Shown one piece after another: positions 1 to 5,106 of a DNA stretch of 8,615 nucleotides. The notes under the pieces are model-generated. The model did not search any database. It saw only the letters and a program-made list of their open reading frames with translations, and was not told the DNA's origin. The first letter of the stretch is position 1, and each line of letters opens with the position of its first letter. A program made the position numbers and the translations under genes. The DNA is from an uncultured Methylobacter sp. Its GTDB lineage: Bacteria > Pseudomonadota > Gammaproteobacteria > Methylococcales > Methylomonadaceae. The DNA lies in contig CAIKYI010000082.1 of the NCBI GenBank assembly GCA_903831545.1, positions 1 through 8,615 on the forward strand. The letters are read 5' to 3'.

Positions 1-50
1 CTTTTTTCCGCTTGTCGCGCACGCTTTTTAGCTTGTGCTGTATTAGCCAT
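1..50 (-). CDS. rpsT: 30S ribosomal protein S20, N-terminal fragment (cut by window edge)
   Basis: Reading the minus strand from the ATG at 50-48 gives MANTAQAKKRARQAEK before the window ends. This matches the highly conserved basic N-terminus of bacterial S20 (MANxxSAKKRAxQxEK in Pseudomonas and E. coli). S20 binds 16S rRNA early in assembly of the small subunit. Only 16 codons are visible, so the rest of the protein cannot be judged. The ribosome-binding site is weak: only a GAGAC-like stretch lies just upstream of the ATG. A strong promoter lies about 40 bases upstream (91-119), so rpsT has its own transcription start and does not depend on the lipoprotein gene behind it. Confidence 0.9.
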   Translation of the reverse strand, partial: MANTAQAKKRARQAEK

Positions 51-90
51 AGTGTCTCGATTCTTGGTATCTAAGTGAATTAAACCGTGT

Positions 91-119
91 ATTATCATTA
101 GAAATGCTGTTTTTGTCAA
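91..119 (-). promoter_or_regulatory. Sigma70-type promoter of rpsT
   Basis: On the minus strand a perfect -35 box TTGACA (119-114) is followed by a 17-base spacer and a -10 box GATAAT (96-91), five of six matches to TATAAT. Transcription should begin near base 84, leaving a leader of roughly 35 bases before the rpsT ATG at 50. The near-consensus quality suits a ribosomal protein gene. This is the strongest promoter match I found in the window; no mapping data are available to confirm it. Confidence 0.8.
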
Positions 120-161
120 ACTTTTTAATGAATTACATTGGCAATAGTCATAATTATGCAG

Positions 162-173
162 TAATAGCTATTA
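162..173. repeat. 12-base perfect palindrome at the lipoprotein stop codon
   Basis: TAATAGCTATTA is a perfect inverted repeat that includes the stop codon of the minus-strand lipoprotein gene (171-173). It is AT-rich, has no loop and no following T-run in either direction, so it is unlikely to be an efficient intrinsic terminator. It may be chance in AT-rich DNA. Confidence 0.3.
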
Positions 174-443
174 GTTAATTTCAGAAGCTGATGAGGGCTT
201 TTTGTTTTCATCTTCAGATCTTTGTGGCTGTTCTTCGCCAATTGAGTTGACGACACGTTTAGTGCCATGTCCAATCTCTTTGGCAACATCTCGTGTGCCG
301 TGCCCAATTTCGCGGGTAACATTGCGCGTTGTATGGCCTATGGTTCGGCCTGCCTCTTTAAATTCTGCACAAGAAGACAGTAAAAGCAATCCTGAAAACG
401 ATAAAACGACTATGTAAAATGTTTTTGAAAATGGACAAATCAT
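171..443 (-). CDS. Small lipoprotein with 11-residue tandem repeats
   Basis: This gene encodes a 90-residue predicted outer-membrane lipoprotein of unknown function. I place the start at the ATG at 443-441 because GGAG lies nine bases before it; the ATG at 458-456, five codons earlier, has no good ribosome-binding site. Residues 1-24 form a signal peptide with K7 and a hydrophobic core, ending in a lipobox L22-S23-S24-C25. Residue +2 is alanine, not aspartate, so by the usual Lol rule the protein should go to the outer membrane. Residues 32-69 hold three full units and one partial unit of an 11-residue repeat: IGH recurs at 35-37, 46-48 and 57-59, with IG at 68-69, and each full unit continues with T-[RK]-x-V. 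Such 11-residue periodicity suits an amphipathic or coiled helix. The tail from 70 is polar and charged. It lies on the same strand as rpsT, 120 bases away. I do not recognise a named family. Confidence 0.75.
   Translation of the reverse strand: MICPFSKTFYIVVLSFSGLLLLSSCAEFKEAGRTIGHTTRNVTREIGHGTRDVAKEIGHGTKRVVNSIGEEQPQRSEDENKKPSSASEIN
253..351. repeat. Three diverged 33-bp tandem units inside the lipoprotein gene
   Basis: Three consecutive 33-base units (253-285, 286-318, 319-351) underlie the 11-residue protein repeats. They share a core like GTGCCNTGNCCAAT but differ at many, often synonymous, positions. The protein pattern is better conserved than the DNA, which suggests old duplication held by selection on the peptide rather than recent slippage. 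Confidence 0.7.
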
Positions 444-504
444 TGTGTAATGCTCCATACAACTCTGAATTAATAAAAGTGCTCTGTTGCTTACGGCTTA
501 AATT

Positions 505-519
505 TCCATTCAAAATGGA
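505..519. repeat. Small inverted repeat upstream of the lipoprotein gene
   Basis: TCCATT and AATGGA form a perfect 6-base stem around the 3-base loop CAA, about 60 bases upstream of the lipoprotein start at 443. It could be an operator or a weak hairpin in the leader. No T-run follows on either strand, so it is not a typical terminator. Nothing else in 444-531 looks like a gene. Confidence 0.3.
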
Positions 520-531
520 TAGCAACCGGAT

Positions 532-738
532 TTAACTCCATAACGGCAGAGCTTCAGAATGGACCATAAAATCTTCAATGGCGGCTGTAGTGATAACATT
601 TATGCCTTTATTGTTTACAGTTTTCTTTTTTGTAGCTGATGCCTTTGATGTAGTGCTTGCCGACGAGGAGTCAGTGATTGCATCCACATGCCATTTTGCA
701 ATAAATTGATGTCTCGCAGCCCATAGATATCCACACAA
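532..738 (-). other. Uncertain 68-codon reading frame or gene remnant downstream of rfbC
   Basis: A minus-strand frame opens at TTG 738-736, with AGGGA seven bases upstream, and ends at a TAA at 534-532. Its middle is rich in Ser, Thr, Ala and Lys (SSSASTTSKASATKKK) and it ends in SEALPLWS. The same frame is open back to a TAA at 780-778, and beyond that two stops (822-820 and 780-778) separate it from further open sequence. Another minus-strand frame, about 615-878, is also open and contains MPWPKGF and ASPLIYAG. Two overlapping frames that each look partly coding could mean a decayed gene with frameshifts, or simply chance. I recognise no family. It would read in the same direction as rfbC and the lipoprotein gene. 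Treat it as unresolved rather than as a real protein. Confidence 0.2.
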
Positions 739-916
739 CTTGTAATCCCTGCATAGATTAACGGGCTCGCTAGGTTTTTACTTATGTAGATACATATTGC
801 ACCATTGGAAACAAATCCTTTAGGCCAAGGCATCCTCTCGGTGTCTGACAAAGGCTGCAAAATTGACATACCCATCAATCAAGAGGCAGTCCGAGAAAAG
901 GAATTCTAATAACAAC

Positions 917-1462
917 TCAGGAAAAATGCTCGGCTTCAAGCAAAGTCTTACCAATTTGATCTTTTGCCGACAAAGCCGGTTCGCCCTGGATGGGCCATTG
1001 GATGTTGATCTGGGGATCATTCCAGGCAATACTTCGCTCGAATTCTGGCGCCCAGTAATCGGTAGTTTTATATAAGAACTCGGCAGTCTCGGACAGCACC
1101 AAAAAGCCATGTGCAAAACCCTCCGGTATCCAAAGCATGCGTTTATTTTCTGCGGAAAGTTCCAAACCGAGATGTTGCCCAAAAGTAGGTGAACTTTTAC
1201 GAATATCAACAGCCACATCAAAGACCGAGCCTTGCACAACACGCACCAGCTTTCCTTGAGGCTGCCGGATTTGATAATGCAATCCTCGCAATACATTTTT
1301 GACTGAGCGACTGTGATTATCTTGAACAAAATCAACGTCACGACTAGTAAGTTCGGCAAAGCGGCGACGATTAAAGCTCTCAAAAAAGAAACCTCGTTCA
1401 TCACCGAATACTTTGGGTTCTATGATCAATAAATCAGAAATTGCACTTGGAATAACGTTCAT
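917..1462 (-). CDS. rfbC: dTDP-4-dehydrorhamnose 3,5-epimerase
   Basis: RfbC (RmlC) epimerises C3 and C5 of dTDP-4-dehydro-6-deoxy-D-glucose, the third step to dTDP-L-rhamnose, in the cytoplasm. The 181-residue length is typical of this cupin-fold family. Visible signatures are F19-GDERGFFFESFN, then QDNHSRS (47-53) and LRGLHYQ (58-64) with the expected catalytic base H62 and substrate-binding R59. QGKLVRVVQG (69-78) carries K71, followed by PEGFAHGFLVLS (113-124) with H118, Y131 as the likely acid, and D168 in SAKDQIG. It is the last gene of the operon, 65 bases after rfbA. The region before its ATG is AACGAAAAAACGCTA, with no real Shine-Dalgarno sequence, so it may be translated weakly. The name rmlC is equivalent. 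Identification is secure. Confidence 0.97.
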   Translation of the reverse strand: MNVIPSAISDLLIIEPKVFGDERGFFFESFNRRRFAELTSRDVDFVQDNHSRSVKNVLRGLHYQIRQPQGKLVRVVQGSVFDVAVDIRKSSPTFGQHLGLELSAENKRMLWIPEGFAHGFLVLSETAEFLYKTTDYWAPEFERSIAWNDPQINIQWPIQGEPALSAKDQIGKTLLEAEHFS

Positions 1463-1493
1463 TAGCGTTTTTTCGTTATGTTGTGGTCAGGTA

Positions 1494-1508
1494 ACGCCTG
1501 CGTGGCGT
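1494..1508. repeat. Hairpin in the rfbA-rfbC spacer
   Basis: ACGCC and GGCGT form a perfect 5-base stem around the loop TGCGT. On the plus strand it is followed by CAAAATTTTTTT, resembling a weak terminator, but no plus-strand gene ends here. On the minus strand, where the operon is read, the T-run lies before the hairpin rather than after it. It may therefore act as an RNA-stability or attenuation element between rfbA and rfbC, or have no role. The 65-base spacer 1463-1527 holds nothing else clear. Confidence 0.35.
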
Positions 1509-1527
1509 CAAAATTTTTTTGGCATAT

Positions 1528-2415
1528 TCAAGGTTGAACGCCCTCTGTAATCAAGCGTTGTAAATATTGCCCGTAACCGCTTTTAGCCAGTGGCTGCGCA
1601 AGTCTTTCCAGTTGTTCGGCATTAATGAAGGCTTTGCGATAAGCAATTTCTTCCGGACAGGCTACTTTCAAGCCTTGTCGATGCTCGATGGTTTCGATGA
1701 AATTGCTGGCGGCAATCAGACTCTCGTGGGTGCCGGTATCAAGCCAGGCATAACCTCGACCCATGATTTCTACCTTGAGCTGCTCTCGCTCAAGGTAAAT
1801 TCGGTTCAAGTCGGTAATCTCAAGTTCGCCCCGAACAGAGGGTTTAAGATTAGCCGCAATATCGGCAACCTGGTTGTCGTAGAAATACAATCCGGTAACA
1901 GCATAATTACTTTGTGGATTTACAGGCTTTTCTTCCAGACTAGTGGCTCGACCTTGTTTGTCAAAAGCAACTACACCGTAACGCTCGGGGTCTTGCACAT
2001 GATAAGCAAAAACCGTTGCCCCTTGAGTCCTTTCTGTTGCCTGCTCAAGCTGGATTTGTAGATCATGGCCATAAAAAATGTTGTCACCAAGCACAAGTGC
2101 GCTAGGCGCATCGCCAATAAATTCCCTGCCTATGATAAATGCCTGGGCAAGACCGTCTGGGCTTGGCTGCACGGCGTATTGCAGGTTAAGTCCCCAATCG
2201 CTGCCGTCACCCAGCAACTGCTGAAAGCGCGGCGTATCTTGCGGGGTGGAAATTATCAAGATGTCTCGAATACCCGCCAACATCAAGGTGCTGAGAGGAT
2301 AATAAATCATTGGCTTGTCGTAAATGGGCAGTAGTTGTTTGGAGACTACTTTAGTCACAGGGTAAAGCCGGGTACCGGAGCCGCCGGCGAGAATAATACC
2401 TTTACGTTGGGTCAT
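1528..2415 (-). CDS. rfbA: Glucose-1-phosphate thymidylyltransferase
   Basis: RfbA (RmlA) joins glucose-1-phosphate and dTTP to give dTDP-glucose and pyrophosphate, the entry step to dTDP-L-rhamnose; the end product usually inhibits it allosterically. The 295-residue length is standard. The nucleotide-binding loop is G11-GSGTRLYP with R16, followed by the family block [20 protein letters not shown] (25-44). [11 protein letters not shown] (83-93) contacts the base and sugar. D111 in [10 protein letters not shown] and D226 in AWLDTGTH are the likely magnesium ligands. EEKP (161-164) and the following [12 protein letters not shown] (169-180) contact the sugar phosphate. The ATG follows the rfbD stop by only two bases, and a GAGAA ribosome-binding site lies inside the last codons of rfbD, so the two are probably translationally coupled. 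Identification is secure; rmlA is a synonym. Confidence 0.98.
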   Translation of the reverse strand: MTQRKGIILAGGSGTRLYPVTKVVSKQLLPIYDKPMIYYPLSTLMLAGIRDILIISTPQDTPRFQQLLGDGSDWGLNLQYAVQPSPDGLAQAFIIGREFIGDAPSALVLGDNIFYGHDLQIQLEQATERTQGATVFAYHVQDPERYGVVAFDKQGRATSLEEKPVNPQSNYAVTGLYFYDNQVADIAANLKPSVRGELEITDLNRIYLEREQLKVEIMGRGYAWLDTGTHESLIAASNFIETIEHRQGLKVACPEEIAYRKAFINAEQLERLAQPLAKSGYGQYLQRLITEGVQP

Positions 2416-2417
2416 GT

Positions 2418-3314
2418 TTATTTCTCAAGAATTTCAGTAAGCATGCGTATAACGCCGCTTTGCCAAGGGGGTAAGTTAAGGTCAAATATGTTTTGAAATT
2501 TACTGGTATTAAGGCGTGAGTTACCGGGGCGTTTCGCTGCAGTAGGAAAGGCACTGGTAGATACTGGCAAAATGGCTTCGGCTGCAACTTTGATATCGAT
2601 ACCGGCTTGGCGGGCAACATCAATCACGAAACTTGCATACTCATGCCAACTGGTCTGCCCACCGGCGACCAGATGATACAGTCCGCTAACTTCTGGTCGT
2701 TGCAAAGCTGATCGAATGGCATGGGCGGTGGCATCGGCCAATAGCTCGGCACCAGTTGGCGCACCGAACTGGTCGTTTATGACGTTTAAGGTATCCCGTT
2801 CAGCCGAGAGTTTCAACATGGTTTTGGCAAAGTTACCGCCGCGTGCGGCATAAACCCAACTGGTTCTAAAGATTAAATGTTGGCAGCCGGACGCTAGAAT
2901 GGCTTGTTCACCTTCAAGTTTGGTTTTGCCATAGACACTAAGTGGGCCGGTAGAATCGACTTCACGCCAAGGCTTGTCGCCACTGCCGTCAAATACATAA
3001 TCGGTCGAATAATGAACCAACCAGGCTCCGCAAAATCTGGCTTCCCGCGCCAAAATCGCTGGTGCAATTGCGTTGATGATACGGGACAGATCCGATTCGC
3101 TTTCAGCTTTATCAACTGCTGTATAGGCAGCCGCATTGACAATAATGCCCGGTTTGACAGTGCGAATAGTTTGAGCGATGCCTTCAGGGTTAGTAAAGTC
3201 GCCACATAAATTCTGACTATTAGTGCCGACGGCTACCAACTCGCCCAACGGCGCAAGACTGCGTTGCAACTCCCAGCCAACTTGACCGCCTTTACCAAAC
3301 AGCAAAATTTTCAT
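2418..3314 (-). CDS. rfbD: dTDP-4-dehydrorhamnose reductase
   Basis: RfbD (RmlD) uses NAD(P)H to reduce dTDP-4-dehydro-L-rhamnose to dTDP-L-rhamnose, the last step of the pathway. It is a 298-residue short-chain dehydrogenase/reductase of normal length. The N-terminal Rossmann loop is G7-[18 protein letters not shown] (60-71) is the typical cofactor and substrate block. STDYVFDG (103-110) carries T104-D105, and Y128-x3-K132 in [10 protein letters not shown] is the catalytic pair. FRTSWVYA (149-156) follows, as in the family. The start is the ATG at 3314-3312; an AAGGA-like site lies 13 bases upstream, which is longer than usual. It follows rfbB after 51 bases and runs straight into rfbA. Identification is secure; rmlD is a synonym. 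Confidence 0.97.
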   Translation of the reverse strand: MKILLFGKGGQVGWELQRSLAPLGELVAVGTNSQNLCGDFTNPEGIAQTIRTVKPGIIVNAAAYTAVDKAESESDLSRIINAIAPAILAREARFCGAWLVHYSTDYVFDGSGDKPWREVDSTGPLSVYGKTKLEGEQAILASGCQHLIFRTSWVYAARGGNFAKTMLKLSAERDTLNVINDQFGAPTGAELLADATAHAIRSALQRPEVSGLYHLVAGGQTSWHEYASFVIDVARQAGIDIKVAAEAILPVSTSAFPTAAKRPGNSRLNTSKFQNIFDLNLPPWQSGVIRMLTEILEK

Positions 3315-3365
3315 TAGCGATCTATGTCCTTTAGCTTTGAGTCAATTTTGCAGTGGCTTTATGTA

Positions 3366-4433
3366 TCACACGGCACGACCGGCGTAGTTCTTTTCGACCC
3401 ATTCACGATAGTTACCTGATTGTACATTGGCTACCCAGTCTTGATTTTCCAAATACCACTGCACGGTTTTCCGTATACCGGTATCGAAAGTTTCGGCAGG
3501 CTTCCAGCCGAGTTCCAGCTCGATTTTACTGGCATCAATGGCATAACGGCGATCATGACCAGGACGATCGGTAACGTAGGTAATTTGCTCTTTATAGCTC
3601 TTTTTGTCTGCTCTAGTGCGAAGATCGTCAAGCAAGGAGCAAACGGTATGTACTATATCCAGATTGGGTTTTTCGTTCCAACCACCAATGTTATACACCT
3701 CACCTATCCTGCCCGCTTCAAGTACCCGACGAATGGCACTGCAATGATCTGTGACGTACAACCAATCACGAATTTGCTGACCATCGCCATATACCGGCAA
3801 AGACTTACCGGCCAAAGCATTGACGATCATCAAAGGAATAAGTTTTTCCGGGAAGTGAAAGGGGCCGTAGTTATTCGAATAGTTAGTGGTCAGTACCGGT
3901 AGGCCGTAGGTGTGATGGTAGGCACGCACCAAATGGTCGCTGGCTGCTTTACTGGCAGAGTATGGACTGTTGGGTTCATAACGGTTGGTTTCAGTAAAAG
4001 CGGGTTCGTCTTTTGTAAGCGAACCATAAACTTCGTCAGTAGAAACATGCAGGAAACGAAAATTTCGCCTAGCGTCATTTTGCAAATTATTCCAATATGC
4101 TCGCACCTCTTCCAGAAGACGGAAAGTGCCAACTATATTGGTCTGAATAAAATCTTCGGGACCATGGATTGATCTATCAACATGGCTTTCCGCTGCAAAA
4201 TTAAGAATTGCGCGAGGTTGGTACTTAGTCAGTAAACTTGTAACCAGCGTAGAATCACCGATATCACCATGGACAAAAATATGCCGCTCATCGCCAGTGA
4301 GCGCTGCAAGGTTTTCGCGATTACCGGCATAAGTGAGTATATCAAGATTGATAACCGCTTCGTCAGTTTGCGCAAGCCAGTCCAATACAAAATTTGACCC
4401 GATAAACCCTGCGCCACCCGTTACTAGAATCAT
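3366..4433 (-). CDS. rfbB: dTDP-glucose 4,6-dehydratase
   Basis: RfbB (RmlB) oxidises, dehydrates and reduces dTDP-glucose to dTDP-4-dehydro-6-deoxy-D-glucose with bound NAD+. It is the second enzyme of the pathway and the first of the four genes transcribed here. The 355-residue length is typical of this extended short-chain dehydrogenase. The sequence begins with the NAD+ loop [10 protein letters not shown] (5-14), with D31 after the second strand for ribose binding. [11 protein letters not shown] (79-89) follows. HVSTDEVYG (129-137) holds the catalytic T132-D133-E134, and YSASK (158-162) the Y158/K162 pair. [17 protein letters not shown] (184-200) is also diagnostic. An AGG ribosome-binding site, nine bases before the ATG, overlaps the stop codon of the 33-codon ORF just upstream. 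Identification is secure; rmlB is a synonym. Confidence 0.98.
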   Translation of the reverse strand: MILVTGGAGFIGSNFVLDWLAQTDEAVINLDILTYAGNRENLAALTGDERHIFVHGDIGDSTLVTSLLTKYQPRAILNFAAESHVDRSIHGPEDFIQTNIVGTFRLLEEVRAYWNNLQNDARRNFRFLHVSTDEVYGSLTKDEPAFTETNRYEPNSPYSASKAASDHLVRAYHHTYGLPVLTTNYSNNYGPFHFPEKLIPLMIVNALAGKSLPVYGDGQQIRDWLYVTDHCSAIRRVLEAGRIGEVYNIGGWNEKPNLDIVHTVCSLLDDLRTRADKKSYKEQITYVTDRPGHDRRYAIDASKIELELGWKPAETFDTGIRKTVQWYLENQDWVANVQSGNYREWVEKNYAGRAV

Positions 4434-4442
4434 TTTTACTGC

Positions 4443-4544
4443 CTATTGTTTTTGATTTATCTGTAATAACATTTGCCGAAGGGCTTTTAGTAACTCAGCA
4501 AAGCTATCGCCAATATCTTTATACGGTCTGACAAAGGGTTTCAT
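4443..4544 (-). CDS. Possible 33-residue small protein or leader peptide before rfbB
   Basis: A short minus-strand frame begins at ATG 4544-4542 and ends at TAG 4445-4443, nine bases before the rfbB start. The peptide starts MKPFVRPYKDIGDSFAELLK and ends in QINQKQ. Residues 13-30 could form an amphipathic helix, with F15, L18, L19, L22, L26 and I29 on one face. A TAA lies in frame three codons upstream of the ATG, so this is not the tail of a larger gene. The site before the ATG is weak (AGTAGA). The stop codon overlaps the AGG that serves rfbB, which would let termination here aid rfbB initiation. It could be a real small protein, a regulatory leader peptide or a chance frame. I recognise no homologue. 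Confidence 0.45.
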   Translation of the reverse strand: MKPFVRPYKDIGDSFAELLKALRQMLLQINQKQ

Positions 4545-4585
4545 TCTACTTTACTGAGCAAAAAATAAGCAAGTAAGTATATTAA

Positions 4586-4596
4586 CACTACTAGTG
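4586..4596. repeat. Short palindrome upstream of the rfb operon
   Basis: CACTA-C-TAGTG is a perfect inverted repeat with a one-base centre, about 40 bases upstream of the 33-codon ORF and 150 bases before rfbB. Its place in the probable promoter region would suit an operator, but arms of five bases can occur by chance. Around it I see only weak minus-strand promoter candidates (for example TAATAT just downstream). The rest of 4545-4652 shows no gene and no clear terminator for the membrane-protein gene. Confidence 0.3.
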
Positions 4597-4652
4597 GCTG
4601 CATAAACCCGTCTAGCAAGTTATTAAGTCTTATAGATGCGCTTTAAAATTGG

Positions 4653-4952
4653 TTACTCTATTTCCGCTTTAGCCGCTGCAGCAGCATCTGCAATCAATTT
4701 TTTTCTTATTAAAATAGCCGCACCGATTGCACATAAAGCAGGTACTTGAACCAACAAAAAAGTTCCCATGGGATTTTTAGCAACCATTGAAGCCAAACTT
4801 GACACCACTGTCAACTTAACTCCCCACCAGGCAATCCAATACCCGATCAAACCGGTGATGGCCCAGTTCATGGGGGACGCGCCATTTTTCTTGGCCGATA
4901 AATAAAACCATACAAGCACTGCAATTGCAGCAAATCTTGCTAAATGTAACAT
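4653..4952 (-). CDS. Small three-helix inner-membrane protein, function unknown
   Basis: This 99-residue protein has three hydrophobic segments, roughly residues 4-19, 30-50 and 62-82, and an alanine-rich charged tail (RKK at 83-85, then IADAAAAAKAEIE). The positive residues K21-K22 and R83-K85 predict an N-out, C-in topology by the positive-inside rule. The middle segment is rich in tryptophan (W30, W39, W42, W43). The start is strongly supported by GTGAGG seven bases before the ATG at 4952. It is read divergently from the asmA-like gene across a 154-base spacer and lies about 108 bases upstream of the small ORF before rfbB. It might be transcribed with the rfb operon, but the gap leaves room for a separate promoter. 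I recognise no named family. Confidence 0.75.
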   Translation of the reverse strand: MLHLARFAAIAVLVWFYLSAKKNGASPMNWAITGLIGYWIAWWGVKLTVVSSLASMVAKNPMGTFLLVQVPALCAIGAAILIRKKLIADAAAAAKAEIE

Positions 4953-5042
4953 TTTTATACCTCACTTTAATTTTAAAAAATTTCAGAATGCACCGAATAC
5001 TTTGTGTTTAAGTTATATTGGGTGCTACAAGACCAACCCCTG

Positions 5043-5070
5043 TTGTAAGTCGTTTATGATATTCCATAAT
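5043..5070 (+). promoter_or_regulatory. Candidate promoter of the asmA-like operon
   Basis: In the divergent spacer 4953-5106, TTGTAA (5043-5048) and CATAAT (5065-5070) are separated by 16 bases on the plus strand. They match the sigma70 consensus at four and five of six positions. Transcription would start near 5077, about 30 bases before the GTG. I saw no equally good pair on the minus strand for the membrane-protein gene. This is moderate evidence only. Confidence 0.35.
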
Positions 5071-5106
5071 TGCTTGTTATTACATTTTTACGCTTGGAGA
5101 AGTAAC

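Noticed and set aside
253..351. CRISPR-like periodic array
   Set aside because: The 33-base units abut without spacers, are diverged and lie in frame inside a lipoprotein gene, so they are protein repeats.
444..458. A start five codons upstream for the lipoprotein
   Set aside because: The ATG at 458-456 has no ribosome-binding site, whereas the GGAG within those five codons is well placed for the ATG at 443-441 and gives a more typical signal peptide.
820..1404. A 194-codon open frame on the minus strand overlapping rfbC
   Set aside because: It is read in another frame through the rfbC coding region, has irregular composition rich in Cys and Leu, and shows no family signature, while rfbC has all its catalytic residues.
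1494..1520. Plus-strand intrinsic terminator (stem followed by a T-run)
   Set aside because: No plus-strand gene ends before it and the stem is only five bases; on the operon strand the T-run is on the wrong side.
1567..2061. A 164-codon plus-strand frame opposite rfbA
   Set aside because: It lies wholly antisense to a complete, well-conserved rfbA and has no ribosome-binding site or recognisable motif; it is a shadow of rfbA codon usage.
5002..5106. An N-terminal extension of the asmA-like protein by 35 residues
   Set aside because: The extension is Cys-rich, lacks a ribosome-binding site and overlaps the likely promoter. The GTG at 5107 has GGAGA in place and puts the membrane anchor at the N-terminus as in the family.
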